Shown here in pieces: positions 1 through 5,258 of a stretch of 6,816 nucleotides of DNA. Origin of the DNA: an uncultured Ruminococcus sp. (GTDB lineage Bacteria > Bacillota > Clostridia > Oscillospirales > Acutalibacteraceae); NCBI GenBank assembly GCA_902762335.1, contig CACWNZ010000073.1, positions 4,147 through 10,962 of the forward strand, written 5' to 3'. A model generated the notes under the pieces. The model was given only the letters and a program-made list of their open reading frames with translations, did no database searches and was not told where the DNA came from. How positions within the stretch are numbered: position 1 is the first letter of the stretch; every line of letters begins with the position of its first letter. Made by a program: the position numbers and the translations under genes.

Positions 1-906
1 GAGGGCTTCGTTTATTCCTGCGCCGCCCTCCGAGATAACGCTTGATATCTGTCTGTCTGCAAGCTCCTTCATCAGAGCGGCAAGGCTCAGGTGTCCCGTG
101 CCGTCACAGGGCAGCCTGCGCACCTCCGCGCCGAGAGCCGTGAGAGCGGCTGTCTTTTCGGGGTCATCAACGGTGCAGGCTATCATCAGAGGAAAGTCCT
201 TGGCGCTTTGGCACAGCCTGCTGCGCAGAGGGATACGAAGCCTGCTGTCGGCTATCACCCTCAGGGGCTGATGAGCGCCCTCAAGCCTGCAATTCAGCAT
301 AGGGTCGTCCGCAAGCACGGTGCCTATGCCCGCAAGAACGGCGCTGTATAAGCCCCTCAGCGCATGAACGTGCTCCCGCGCCGTCTCTCCCGTTATCCAT
401 TTTGAAAGCCCCGTATACGCGGCGGTCTTGCCGTCTGCCGTCATTGCGTATTTTATGGCGGTAAAGGGCGTCTTTGTCGTAATATAGTGAAAGAATATCC
501 CGTTGAGTCTGTCGCATTCATCGCGCATGAAGTCCTCACGCACCTCTATGCCGTGCGCGCGAAGATACTCCGCTCCCTTGCCCGAAACAAGCGGGTTGGG
601 ATCCCTTGAGCCGATAAACACCCTTGAAATGCCGCTTTCAACTATCGCCTCGGTACACGGGGGAGTTCTGCCGTAGTGACAGCACGGCTCAAGCGTGACG
701 TAAATATCCGCTCCGTGAGCGTTCTCGGTGAGAGAGGCTATGGCGTTCCTTTCCGCATGGAGCTCACCGCATTTTCTGTGCCAGCCCTCGCCTATTATCC
801 TGCCGTCCTTTACTATTACAGCCCCGACCATGGGGTTGGGCGCCGTAAAGCCCGCCCCGCGCTTTGCAAGCTCTATTGCCCGGAGCATATAGTCCCTTGC
901 CTCCAT
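1..906 (-). CDS. ribD: RibD, bifunctional riboflavin deaminase/reductase (3' end beyond the window)
   Basis: This enzyme carries out two successive steps of riboflavin synthesis in the cytoplasm: zinc-dependent deamination of the diaminohydroxy-phosphoribosylaminopyrimidine, then NADPH-dependent reduction of the ribose. The frame is open from the ATG at 904-906 to the left edge, giving 302 codons of a family usually about 360 long. The N-terminal deaminase domain (about 1-145) has the zinc site: HAE at 50-52, with H50 as ligand and E52 as catalytic residue, and PCCHYGRTPPC at 74-84, with C75 and C84 as ligands. The reductase domain starts near 146 and shows AMTADGKTA (154-162), SKWITG (168-173) and AGIGTVLADDP (192-202). 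SEGGAGINEAL lies at the truncated end. An AGGAAG ribosome binding site precedes the ATG. Expression is controlled by the FMN riboswitch upstream. ribE, ribBA and ribH commonly follow ribD in Firmicutes but are not visible here. Confidence 0.97.
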   Translation of the reverse strand, partial: MEARDYMLRAIELAKRGAGFTAPNPMVGAVIVKDGRIIGEGWHRKCGELHAERNAIASLTENAHGADIYVTLEPCCHYGRTPPCTEAIVESGISRVFIGSRDPNPLVSGKGAEYLRAHGIEVREDFMRDECDRLNGIFFHYITTKTPFTAIKYAMTADGKTAAYTGLSKWITGETAREHVHALRGLYSAVLAGIGTVLADDPMLNCRLEGAHQPLRVIADSRLRIPLRSRLCQSAKDFPLMIACTVDDPEKTAALTALGAEVRRLPCDGTGHLSLAALMKELADRQISSVISEGGAGINEAL

Positions 907-926
907 GCCGTCTCTTCCTTTCGTAT

Positions 927-958
927 AAAAAAGCCCTATGGTATTACCATAGGGCTTT
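927..958 (-). terminator. Intrinsic terminator of the FMN riboswitch
   Basis: On the minus strand a perfect 13-bp stem (arm 958-946 with arm 942-930) closes a 3-nt loop (945-943) and runs into a six-U tract (932-927). It lies between the FMN aptamer and the ribD ribosome binding site. It is therefore the expression platform: when it forms, transcription should stop before ribD. Its 5' arm contains GCCCTATGG (955-947), which can pair alternatively with the aptamer's first strand. Confidence 0.95.
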
Positions 959-983
959 ACTGCGCCGTATTGACGTGGTGTGA

Positions 984-1092
984 CCTTTTTCATCCGGACT
1001 TTTACCGTCGGCTCCGTAATCTCAACGGATCAGCCTGCGTGTGCAGGCAGGCGGGCTTTACCGCCGGTGGGGGATCGCACCCCGCCCCAAGG
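984..1092 (-). ncRNA. FMN riboswitch (RFN element) controlling ribD
   Basis: Read on the minus strand, the segment shows the conserved RFN core in order: GGGGCGGGGTG (1088-1078), CCCACCGGCGGTAAAGCCCG, a variable hairpin with perfect 6-bp arms (GCCTGC and GCAGGC at 1033-1048, loop 1039-1042), and then GAGCCGACGGTAAAAGTC and CCGGATGAAAAAGG. P1 is formed by CCTT (1092-1089) with AAGG (987-984), and can be extended by GGTGT (1101-1097) with ACACC (981-977) across an internal loop. The element binds flavin mononucleotide and in Firmicutes shuts off riboflavin synthesis or transport. Its position directly before ribD and before an intrinsic terminator fits a transcription-termination OFF switch. 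Confidence 0.97.
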
Positions 1093-1104
1093 CTTTACAC
1101 CTCA

Positions 1105-1133
1105 ATTATAGCACACCGTGTCATAATTGTAAA
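1105..1133 (-). promoter_or_regulatory. Sigma-A-type promoter of the ribD leader
   Basis: Minus strand: the -35 TTTACA (1133-1128) and a perfect -10 TATAAT (1110-1105) are separated by exactly 17 bases. The predicted start is near 1097-1100, at the foot of the aptamer P1 stem. The leader would be about 190 nt, and transcription starts just in time to make the whole aptamer. The -35 lies about 16 bases after the stop codon of the upstream large gene, so ribD has its own transcription unit. Confidence 0.87.
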
Positions 1134-1148
1134 GCTGTATTATAGGTA

Positions 1149-3842
1149 TCAGCTCTTTTCAAACCATACGACGTCCATGAGGTTTGCGCTGTAGAGCTTG
1201 CCGTTATCGTAGGTAAAGCTCTCGTCGCCGCCGTCGATGGATACTGTCAGCTCGTTATCGGAGAAGGTCCATGTGCCTTCGCCTATTATCTCGGTCTGAC
1301 CGCCGGAAATATAATAAGCTGAGGCCGTACCGTTTGCGTTTATTATAATATCAAATTCTTCCCATTCAAGTTCCTTGATGAAGTCAGAGATCTGCTCCTG
1401 AGAGTATGACCCCGTATTGAATACGCTGGTCCACTTGCCCGCAAGCTCCTTTTTCACGTTCTCGGGAACGGAGCTCTCGGTCGTTGAAGGCTCGGGCTGT
1501 GAGGTCTGCGTGGAATTCAGTATCTCCCCGAGGGTGGTATCCTCCGTAAGGGGCGTACCTGCGGAATCGTCCTTGCAGTAAACAGCGCCGCCCGCATAGA
1601 CCATTTCGTCGAGATCCTCCTCGTATATTTTGTCATAAAGACCGGCGTAATCTACGGCGTCGACTACAGTAAGAGCCTCGGCTGCTGCCTTTTTGGCCGC
1701 CATAGAGGCAGTTCTTGCAGGCAGGACGTCGGGGTCGACCATACCGGGATCGCTCTTATTGATCGTTCCTGCAATTACCTCGGCATAAAGATCCTTTATC
1801 GCAGCGTTGAGCTCATTGACCTTGGCTCTGATATCTCCGCCGGATTGCTCGGAGGGCTCGGGCTGTGAGATCTGAGCCTGTGTAAGCGCATCGTAGAATA
1901 CGGTATCCATTGTCAGGGGTATGCCCGAGGCATCGCCCTTATAGCAGATATTGCCGTTTGAGGCTACAAACTGAGCAACGTCAGCCTCCGTTATGACCGA
2001 GCTGAGGTTGCCGTAGGCTATTGCGTCGGCTATAGTCAGCTTTTTGGCAGCCTCTGCGTTTTTGGCTATAGGCGCATTTTTGTCGGGAAGGTGCGCGGGG
2101 TCAACAAGTCCGGGAGAGCTCTTGTTTACGGAGCCCGCAACGACCTCTGTATAAAGAGACTTAGCTGCAAGGTCAAGAGTCGCTGCCTTCTCGGTCATAT
2201 CTGTCGGCTCGGGATACGATGGCTGCGAGCTCTGCTCTTCTACGCCTCTTATCTCGCCGATAGTAGTATACATCGTAAGAGATGCGCCTGTTTTGTCGCC
2301 CTTGTAGAAGATCTCACCGTCTCCGTATCCGTAATACTCCATAGCGGAGGCATCGAATACCGCCGTTTTGCCTGAGTAGGTTATTACGTCCTGCATGGTG
2401 AGGGCATTTGCCATAGCTTCCTTCTGAGCGTTTGATGCCGTCGCTGCGGGAAGCCTTGTCGGATCAAGTCCGTTGAGCGCGCTCGCGGGGGTAGAGGAAT
2501 TTATATTGCCTGTGGTCACCGCCGTATAGAGATTGATCGTTGACATATAAAGTCCCTGCGCGTTTTTCCTCATCGCCTCGGGATCAACGGTATCGGAGGA
2601 CTGCTCAACAGAGGAGCTCTCCTCGGGCTTGGAGCTTTCCTCGGGCTTGGAGCTTTCCTCGGGCTTCGACTGCTCTGCGGGCGCAGCGTTTCTTATCTGA
2701 CCTATGGTAGTATCCATAGTGAGCGGAGTACCCGCCTTGTCGTCCTTATAGAATATCTCAGCGCCGCCGTATGCATAATTGCCTATTGTGGAGGCGTTGA
2801 ATATATCCGTCTTTTCCGAGTAGTTGACTACGTCCTGAACGGTAAGGGCGTTTGCCTTTTCTTCCTTTTCCGCGCTTGAAGCAGCAGGAGCGGGAAGCTT
2901 GGCGGGGTCGATGCCCTTGAGCTCATCTGCGGACGAGGACGAGGTTATCATGCCGTTGGTAACGCCCGCATACAGGTTGATCGTTGACATATAAAGTCCC
3001 TGCGCGTTGCTTCTGAGCGTTTCGGGATCGGAAGCCTGCGAGGACTGCTCCGCGCTGTTATCCGGCTGCTGCCTGAACCACAGGAAATATGCTCCCACGC
3101 CAAGACCGGCGAGCACTATGCATACTATGATGATTATAACAGCTATCTTTGCGCCCGAGCCTTTTTTCTTGGGGGGCTGAGCGTTCCTGACGGAAACCAC
3201 TGTTTCGGCGGAGCTGTACTGATCGCCGTACTGTCCCGCCCGAGCGTTCGGGGGAAGTATAACGTCCTGTGTCTGTCCGAAATTCTTGTCGGCAGGGGGA
3301 GCATAGGGATCCTGTACCTGAGGCGGCGCATAGGGGCTCGGCGCCTGCTGTGCGTACGGGCTCGGCGCAGGTGAAGCATACGGGCTCTGCGGCTGAACGG
3401 GAGCGCCGCTCATGGCAATTGTCGCATCGGGATCGAAGGGCTTGCCCGCCATAGGAACGGTCGCATCGGGCTCAAAGGGCTTGCCCGCCATGGGAACGGT
3501 CGCATCGGGATCGAAGGGCTTGCCCGCCATAGGAACGGTCGCATCGGGATCAAAGGGCTTGCCCGCCATAGGAACGGTCGCATCGGGATCGAAGGGCTTA
3601 GCTCCGACAGGGATAGTTGCATCAAGGTCGGGCGCAGAGCCGTTATCCACAACGGGGATCTCAGAGCTTGCAGGTTTAGGCGTCTCGTTTATGAGCTTTG
3701 AAAGATCGGGCTCGGGCGCCTTCGGGGCTTCCGCCTCTGCGGGCGCGGTATTTTCCGCATCGGGAGTGTATATAGTGCCGCACTTTGGGCAGACACCGTA
3801 ATATTCATCAAACACGGTACCGCAGTTCTTGCATATAGTCAT
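1149..3842 (-). CDS. Zinc-ribbon, single-pass membrane protein with four tandem extracytoplasmic domains
   Basis: Function unknown; 897 residues of modular architecture. A zinc ribbon has CxxC pairs at C4/C7 and C18/C21. An acidic Ala/Pro/Glu linker follows, then six 13-residue repeats of the type DPDATVPMAGKPF (72-149) and a Pro/Tyr-rich SPYA stretch (about 153-183). One transmembrane helix (about 232-254) is preceded by KKK, placing the N-terminus in the cytoplasm by the positive-inside rule. Outside are four related domains (about 275-387, 421-534, 551-656 and 671-777), joined by Ser/Glu/Gln/Pro linkers. The C-terminal region (about 795-897), with GKW and GEGTWTF, resembles a small lipocalin-like beta-barrel. 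No LPXTG sorting signal is seen. The start is set by GGAGG (3854-3850), 7 bases before the ATG. The layout recalls TcaA/YvbJ-type zinc-ribbon envelope proteins by architecture only. The lipoprotein gene upstream encodes one copy of the repeated domain, which suggests a common role at the cell envelope. Confidence 0.92.
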   Translation of the reverse strand: MTICKNCGTVFDEYYGVCPKCGTIYTPDAENTAPAEAEAPKAPEPDLSKLINETPKPASSEIPVVDNGSAPDLDATIPVGAKPFDPDATVPMAGKPFDPDATVPMAGKPFDPDATVPMAGKPFEPDATVPMAGKPFDPDATIAMSGAPVQPQSPYASPAPSPYAQQAPSPYAPPQVQDPYAPPADKNFGQTQDVILPPNARAGQYGDQYSSAETVVSVRNAQPPKKKGSGAKIAVIIIIVCIVLAGLGVGAYFLWFRQQPDNSAEQSSQASDPETLRSNAQGLYMSTINLYAGVTNGMITSSSSADELKGIDPAKLPAPAASSAEKEEKANALTVQDVVNYSEKTDIFNASTIGNYAYGGAEIFYKDDKAGTPLTMDTTIGQIRNAAPAEQSKPEESSKPEESSKPEESSSVEQSSDTVDPEAMRKNAQGLYMSTINLYTAVTTGNINSSTPASALNGLDPTRLPAATASNAQKEAMANALTMQDVITYSGKTAVFDASAMEYYGYGDGEIFYKGDKTGASLTMYTTIGEIRGVEEQSSQPSYPEPTDMTEKAATLDLAAKSLYTEVVAGSVNKSSPGLVDPAHLPDKNAPIAKNAEAAKKLTIADAIAYGNLSSVITEADVAQFVASNGNICYKGDASGIPLTMDTVFYDALTQAQISQPEPSEQSGGDIRAKVNELNAAIKDLYAEVIAGTINKSDPGMVDPDVLPARTASMAAKKAAAEALTVVDAVDYAGLYDKIYEEDLDEMVYAGGAVYCKDDSAGTPLTEDTTLGEILNSTQTSQPEPSTTESSVPENVKKELAGKWTSVFNTGSYSQEQISDFIKELEWEEFDIIINANGTASAYYISGGQTEIIGEGTWTFSDNELTVSIDGGDESFTYDNGKLYSANLMDVVWFEKS
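1512..3020 (-). repeat. Four tandem copies of an uncharacterised domain of about 105 residues
   Basis: Residues 275-777 of the large membrane protein hold four copies of one domain. Shared landmarks are an N-terminal helix with LY-x-x-V/I-x-x-G, a DP-x-x-LP motif, an Ala/Lys-rich segment leading into ALTVxDxxxY, then a short I-F/C-YK-x-D motif and a closing PLTxDTxxGxI. Copies 1 and 2 resemble each other most (both contain NAQGLYMSTINLY), as do copies 3 and 4 (AGxxNKSxPGxVDPxxLP). This implies duplication in pairs. At DNA level copies 1 and 2 keep a 32-base identical stretch (2977-3008 and 2533-2564), so that duplication is probably recent or conserved by gene conversion. Confidence 0.85.
2613..2666 (-). 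repeat. 18-bp tandem repeat encoding KPEESS, three units
   Basis: Residues 393-410 of the large membrane protein are three successive KPEESS units encoded by nearly identical 18-bp repeats. They lie in the flexible linker between extracytoplasmic domains 1 and 2. Such repeats can gain or lose units by slippage in frame, so linker length may vary between strains. Confidence 0.85.
3396..3629 (-). repeat. 39-bp tandem repeat encoding six 13-residue units (DPDATVPMAGKPF)
   Basis: Six contiguous 39-bp units encode residues 72-149 of the large membrane protein. The four central units (85-136) are nearly identical at DNA and protein level: three are DPDATVPMAGKPF, and one begins EPD. The first (DLDATIPVGAKPF) and last (DPDATIAMSGAPV) are diverged, as expected at the edges of an array growing by slippage or unequal recombination. 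The array lies on the predicted cytoplasmic side, between the zinc ribbon and the transmembrane helix. Each unit presents a threonine in an acidic DAT[VI] context. Confidence 0.92.
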
Positions 3843-3875
3843 TGTAGTTCCTCCGTTTCTTTTTTGTTATATCTG

Positions 3876-3903
3876 AAAAAGCGGCGGCGCGCTGCGCCTC
3901 CGC
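3876..3903 (-). terminator. GC-rich intrinsic terminator between the lipoprotein and large membrane protein genes
   Basis: Minus strand: GCGGAGGCGC (3903-3894) pairs with GCGCCGCCGC (3890-3881) at nine of ten positions around a 3-nt loop, followed directly by five U (3880-3876). It sits 15 bases beyond the lipoprotein stop codon and about 34 bases before the large gene's ATG. No convincing -35/-10 pair is visible between the hairpin and that ATG, so it may be a leaky internal terminator that sets relative expression of the two genes. Confidence 0.75.
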
Positions 3904-3922
3904 CTGATACAGACGGTATCAG
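3904..3922 (-). repeat. Perfect 7-bp inverted repeat overlapping the lipoprotein stop codon
   Basis: CTGATAC (3904-3910) and GTATCAG (3916-3922) are exact inverted copies around a 5-base loop. The stop codon (3921-3919) lies inside the upstream arm. It stands directly before the GC-rich terminator hairpin, so the transcript would carry two hairpins back to back. It may protect the 3' end of the upstream message or assist termination. Confidence 0.6.
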
Positions 3923-4404
3923 CCGTTAATAATGCTGCCGAGAGGAGTATTGTAGTTGATCGCAAAGCAAGGCTTGCCTTCAACGGATTTCGACCCCGCA
4001 TAGCGTATCGTATTTTCGCAGCAGACGAAGCTTGCTAACTGATCCTCGGTAAAGCGGCTCGTCATTCCCTGCTCCTCAATCACGGAATAGACTGTAAGTT
4101 CCGCAGCGCGAGCCTTTCTCTCCGCAACCGAAGCGTTCTGCGGCGGCAGCGGCGCGGATATGCGGTTTGCCGCTGTCGTGGCGTTGAGCTCGCCCGAAAC
4201 AACCTTGGCATAGAAGGTTTTTACGGCGTTGTTAAGGGTATCGGCGTCTCTTTCAAGCTCAAAGGTGTTCACACGGTCTACCGTCGAGTTAACGCCGTCT
4301 CTTACCTGATTTGCCGTGTCCTTGACGGCATCACAGCCCGCAAGAGGAAGCGCGAGCATAAGCGCCGCAGCGGCAGCGCAGAGTATACGGACAGTTCTTT
4401 TCAT
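3919..4404 (-). CDS. Small lipoprotein carrying one copy of the domain repeated in the neighbouring membrane protein
   Basis: Function unknown; 161 residues. The N-terminus is a lipoprotein signal peptide: MKR, a hydrophobic Ala/Leu core, and lipobox LAGC with the lipidated cysteine at 24. The mature protein should be anchored to the outer face of the membrane. Residues about 25-50 look like a short linker or helix. Residues about 52-160 match the domain repeated four times in the large downstream protein: LNNAVKTFYAKVVSGELN corresponds to the LYxxVxxGxxN helix, followed by an LP turn, ARAAELTVYSVI, FVCCENTIRYAG, and a terminal NTPLGSI. Unlike those repeats it has three cysteines (128, 129, 146), which could form a disulfide. 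AGGAGG (4417-4412) lies 7 bases before the ATG. The gene starts 36 bases after the XRE gene's stop, so the two are probably cotranscribed. Confidence 0.88.
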   Translation of the reverse strand: MKRTVRILCAAAAALMLALPLAGCDAVKDTANQVRDGVNSTVDRVNTFELERDADTLNNAVKTFYAKVVSGELNATTAANRISAPLPPQNASVAERKARAAELTVYSVIEEQGMTSRFTEDQLASFVCCENTIRYAGSKSVEGKPCFAINYNTPLGSIING

Positions 4405-4440
4405 TTTATGACCTCCTGTATGATCTCATATCTCTACGGC

Positions 4441-4899
4441 TCAGATAAAGCCGTTCTTTTTTGCCCAGAGCTCAAGCGAATCCGCGCTGTAGGACAGCTT
4501 TTTGAGCGTTTCTATTATTTTCTTGAAGTCGTCCACCTCATAGTCGTTAATCTTGCCGTCCTCAAACACACGGTATATAGTATCCTTGGTCTCGCTGAGA
4601 AAGTGTATCGCAGCCATAAGTCTTACCGCTATCTCGCTGAGATCCTCATACATAAGCGCGGGCTTTCCGCCGCCTATGGGGCATTGATGAGTACAATAAT
4701 AGTTACACAGCTCGGGCGCATCATAGACCTTTGCCATAGATACAACGTCATCGGGGCTCGGATTTTTATCGCCGCTCTCTATCCCCAGAAGCTTGGTGCG
4801 CTCTATATATACAAGATCCTGCGCGCTTTCGCAGTTATTGAGCAGAGGCTTCTGCTTAGCCGCCTTTTTTCTGGCTTTTCGGTATATATTTTCTTCCAT
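4441..4899 (-). CDS. XRE-family helix-turn-helix transcriptional regulator, 152 residues
   Basis: Probably a DNA-binding regulator in the cytoplasm; its targets are unknown. Residues about 4-62 form a Cro/C1-type helix-turn-helix domain (AQDLVYIERTKLLGIESGDK, then NPSPDDVVSMAKVY). This is followed by APELCNYYCTHQCPIG, a segment typical of an XRE group common in Clostridia. It places three cysteines in a C-x3-C-x3-C pattern (65, 69, 73), which might bind a metal or sense redox state; this is not shown. The C-terminal half (about 82-150) looks helical. The ATG at 4899-4897 is chosen because GGAGG (4912-4908) lies 8 bases before it. The longer frame begins with a TTG at 4968 that is part of the promoter -35 and has no ribosome binding site. 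It is the first gene of the probable operon with the lipoprotein. Confidence 0.87.
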   Translation of the reverse strand: MEENIYRKARKKAAKQKPLLNNCESAQDLVYIERTKLLGIESGDKNPSPDDVVSMAKVYDAPELCNYYCTHQCPIGGGKPALMYEDLSEIAVRLMAAIHFLSETKDTIYRVFEDGKINDYEVDDFKKIIETLKKLSYSADSLELWAKKNGFI

Positions 4900-4939
4900 T
4901 TGCTTATCCTCCGTTTGTTCACAGCTATAATTATCTAAT

Positions 4940-4968
4940 ATTATACCAAATCCCTCAAAATATTTCAA
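4940..4968 (-). promoter_or_regulatory. Sigma-A-type promoter of the XRE-lipoprotein operon
   Basis: Minus strand: -35 TTGAAA (4968-4963), 17-base spacer, perfect -10 TATAAT (4945-4940). The predicted start is near 4933, giving a short 5' leader of about 34 bases before the ATG at 4899. It is the only strong promoter seen upstream of the three-gene minus-strand cluster. AT-rich sequence around the start could hold an autoregulatory operator, but no clear palindrome was identified. Confidence 0.85.
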
Positions 4969-5258
4969 TAGGCGCAGAAGCCTGCGACACGGAAATCAAC
5001 TTTATAACGTCTTCCCGGTGTCAAGTGATGATCCTTTCGAATTGTTGTGTGATAACTCAATTCTACTACAGAATCATCGTTGTGGATACTTTTTTATTGC
5101 TTCGACGTCATTTTACAACGCGCGATTGAATCATAGTCCGATTTATCGTACAAATTGCATATAAAACAAATTTCAGAACTTGTATAATTGTGTAGAATGT
5201 GATAGAATTATTGTGTATATATTTTTTGCTATACATTTATTAAAGTGAGGAGACAAAT
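4969..5258 (+). other. AT-rich divergent intergenic region, mostly without recognisable features
   Basis: About 290 bases separate the divergently transcribed XRE operon and hsdM. The segment is clearly richer in A/T than the coding regions. I see no credible ORF, tRNA or transposase fragment. A weak inverted repeat (GAATTG at 5039-5044, CAATTC at 5058-5063) is present. Near the right end lie the probable hsdM promoter and ribosome binding site. It may be the left edge of a horizontally acquired restriction-modification cassette, but no att-like direct repeats were found within the window. Confidence 0.5.
5180..5208 (+). promoter_or_regulatory. Candidate hsdM promoter
   Basis: TTGTAT (5180-5185) and TAGAAT (5203-5208) are 17 bases apart, a moderate match. 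An alternative -10 is the perfect TATAAT at 5183-5188, but it lacks a good -35 at the right distance. Which of the two is used cannot be decided from the sequence. Confidence 0.45.

Noticed and set aside
1139..1144. Second TATAAT upstream of ribD as an alternative promoter
   Set aside because: No acceptable -35 lies 16-18 bases upstream; the TTTACA/TATAAT pair at 1105-1133 is much better.
1133..1154. Hairpin AGCTG/CAGCT just after the large gene's stop as a terminator
   Set aside because: The stem has only 5 bp with a 12-base loop and no U tract. The large gene has no convincing terminator before the ribD promoter.
676..1194. Plus-strand frame of 172 codons across ribD and its leader
   Set aside because: It covers the antisense of ribD, the terminator and the FMN aptamer, all of which are well supported on the minus strand.
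3396..3629. CRISPR-like regular repeats
   Set aside because: The units are contiguous, in frame with a coding sequence, of 39 bp with no spacers, and no cas gene is near.
3412..3801. Plus-strand frame with VASGSKGLPAIGT repeats
   Set aside because: It is the antisense reading of the 39-bp repeat array in the large membrane protein. It has no ribosome binding site and its repeat is fully explained by the real gene. The other minus-strand frame over 3410-3652 is likewise a shadow.
4408..4938. Plus-strand frame of 176 codons opposite the XRE gene
   Set aside because: It is antisense to a gene with clear HTH homology, promoter and ribosome binding site. Its hydrophobic look comes from reading the complement of charged codons.
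5039..5063. Inverted repeat GAATTG...CAATTC as an operator or attachment site
   Set aside because: Arms are only 6 bp with a 13-base gap in AT-rich DNA, which is expected by chance.
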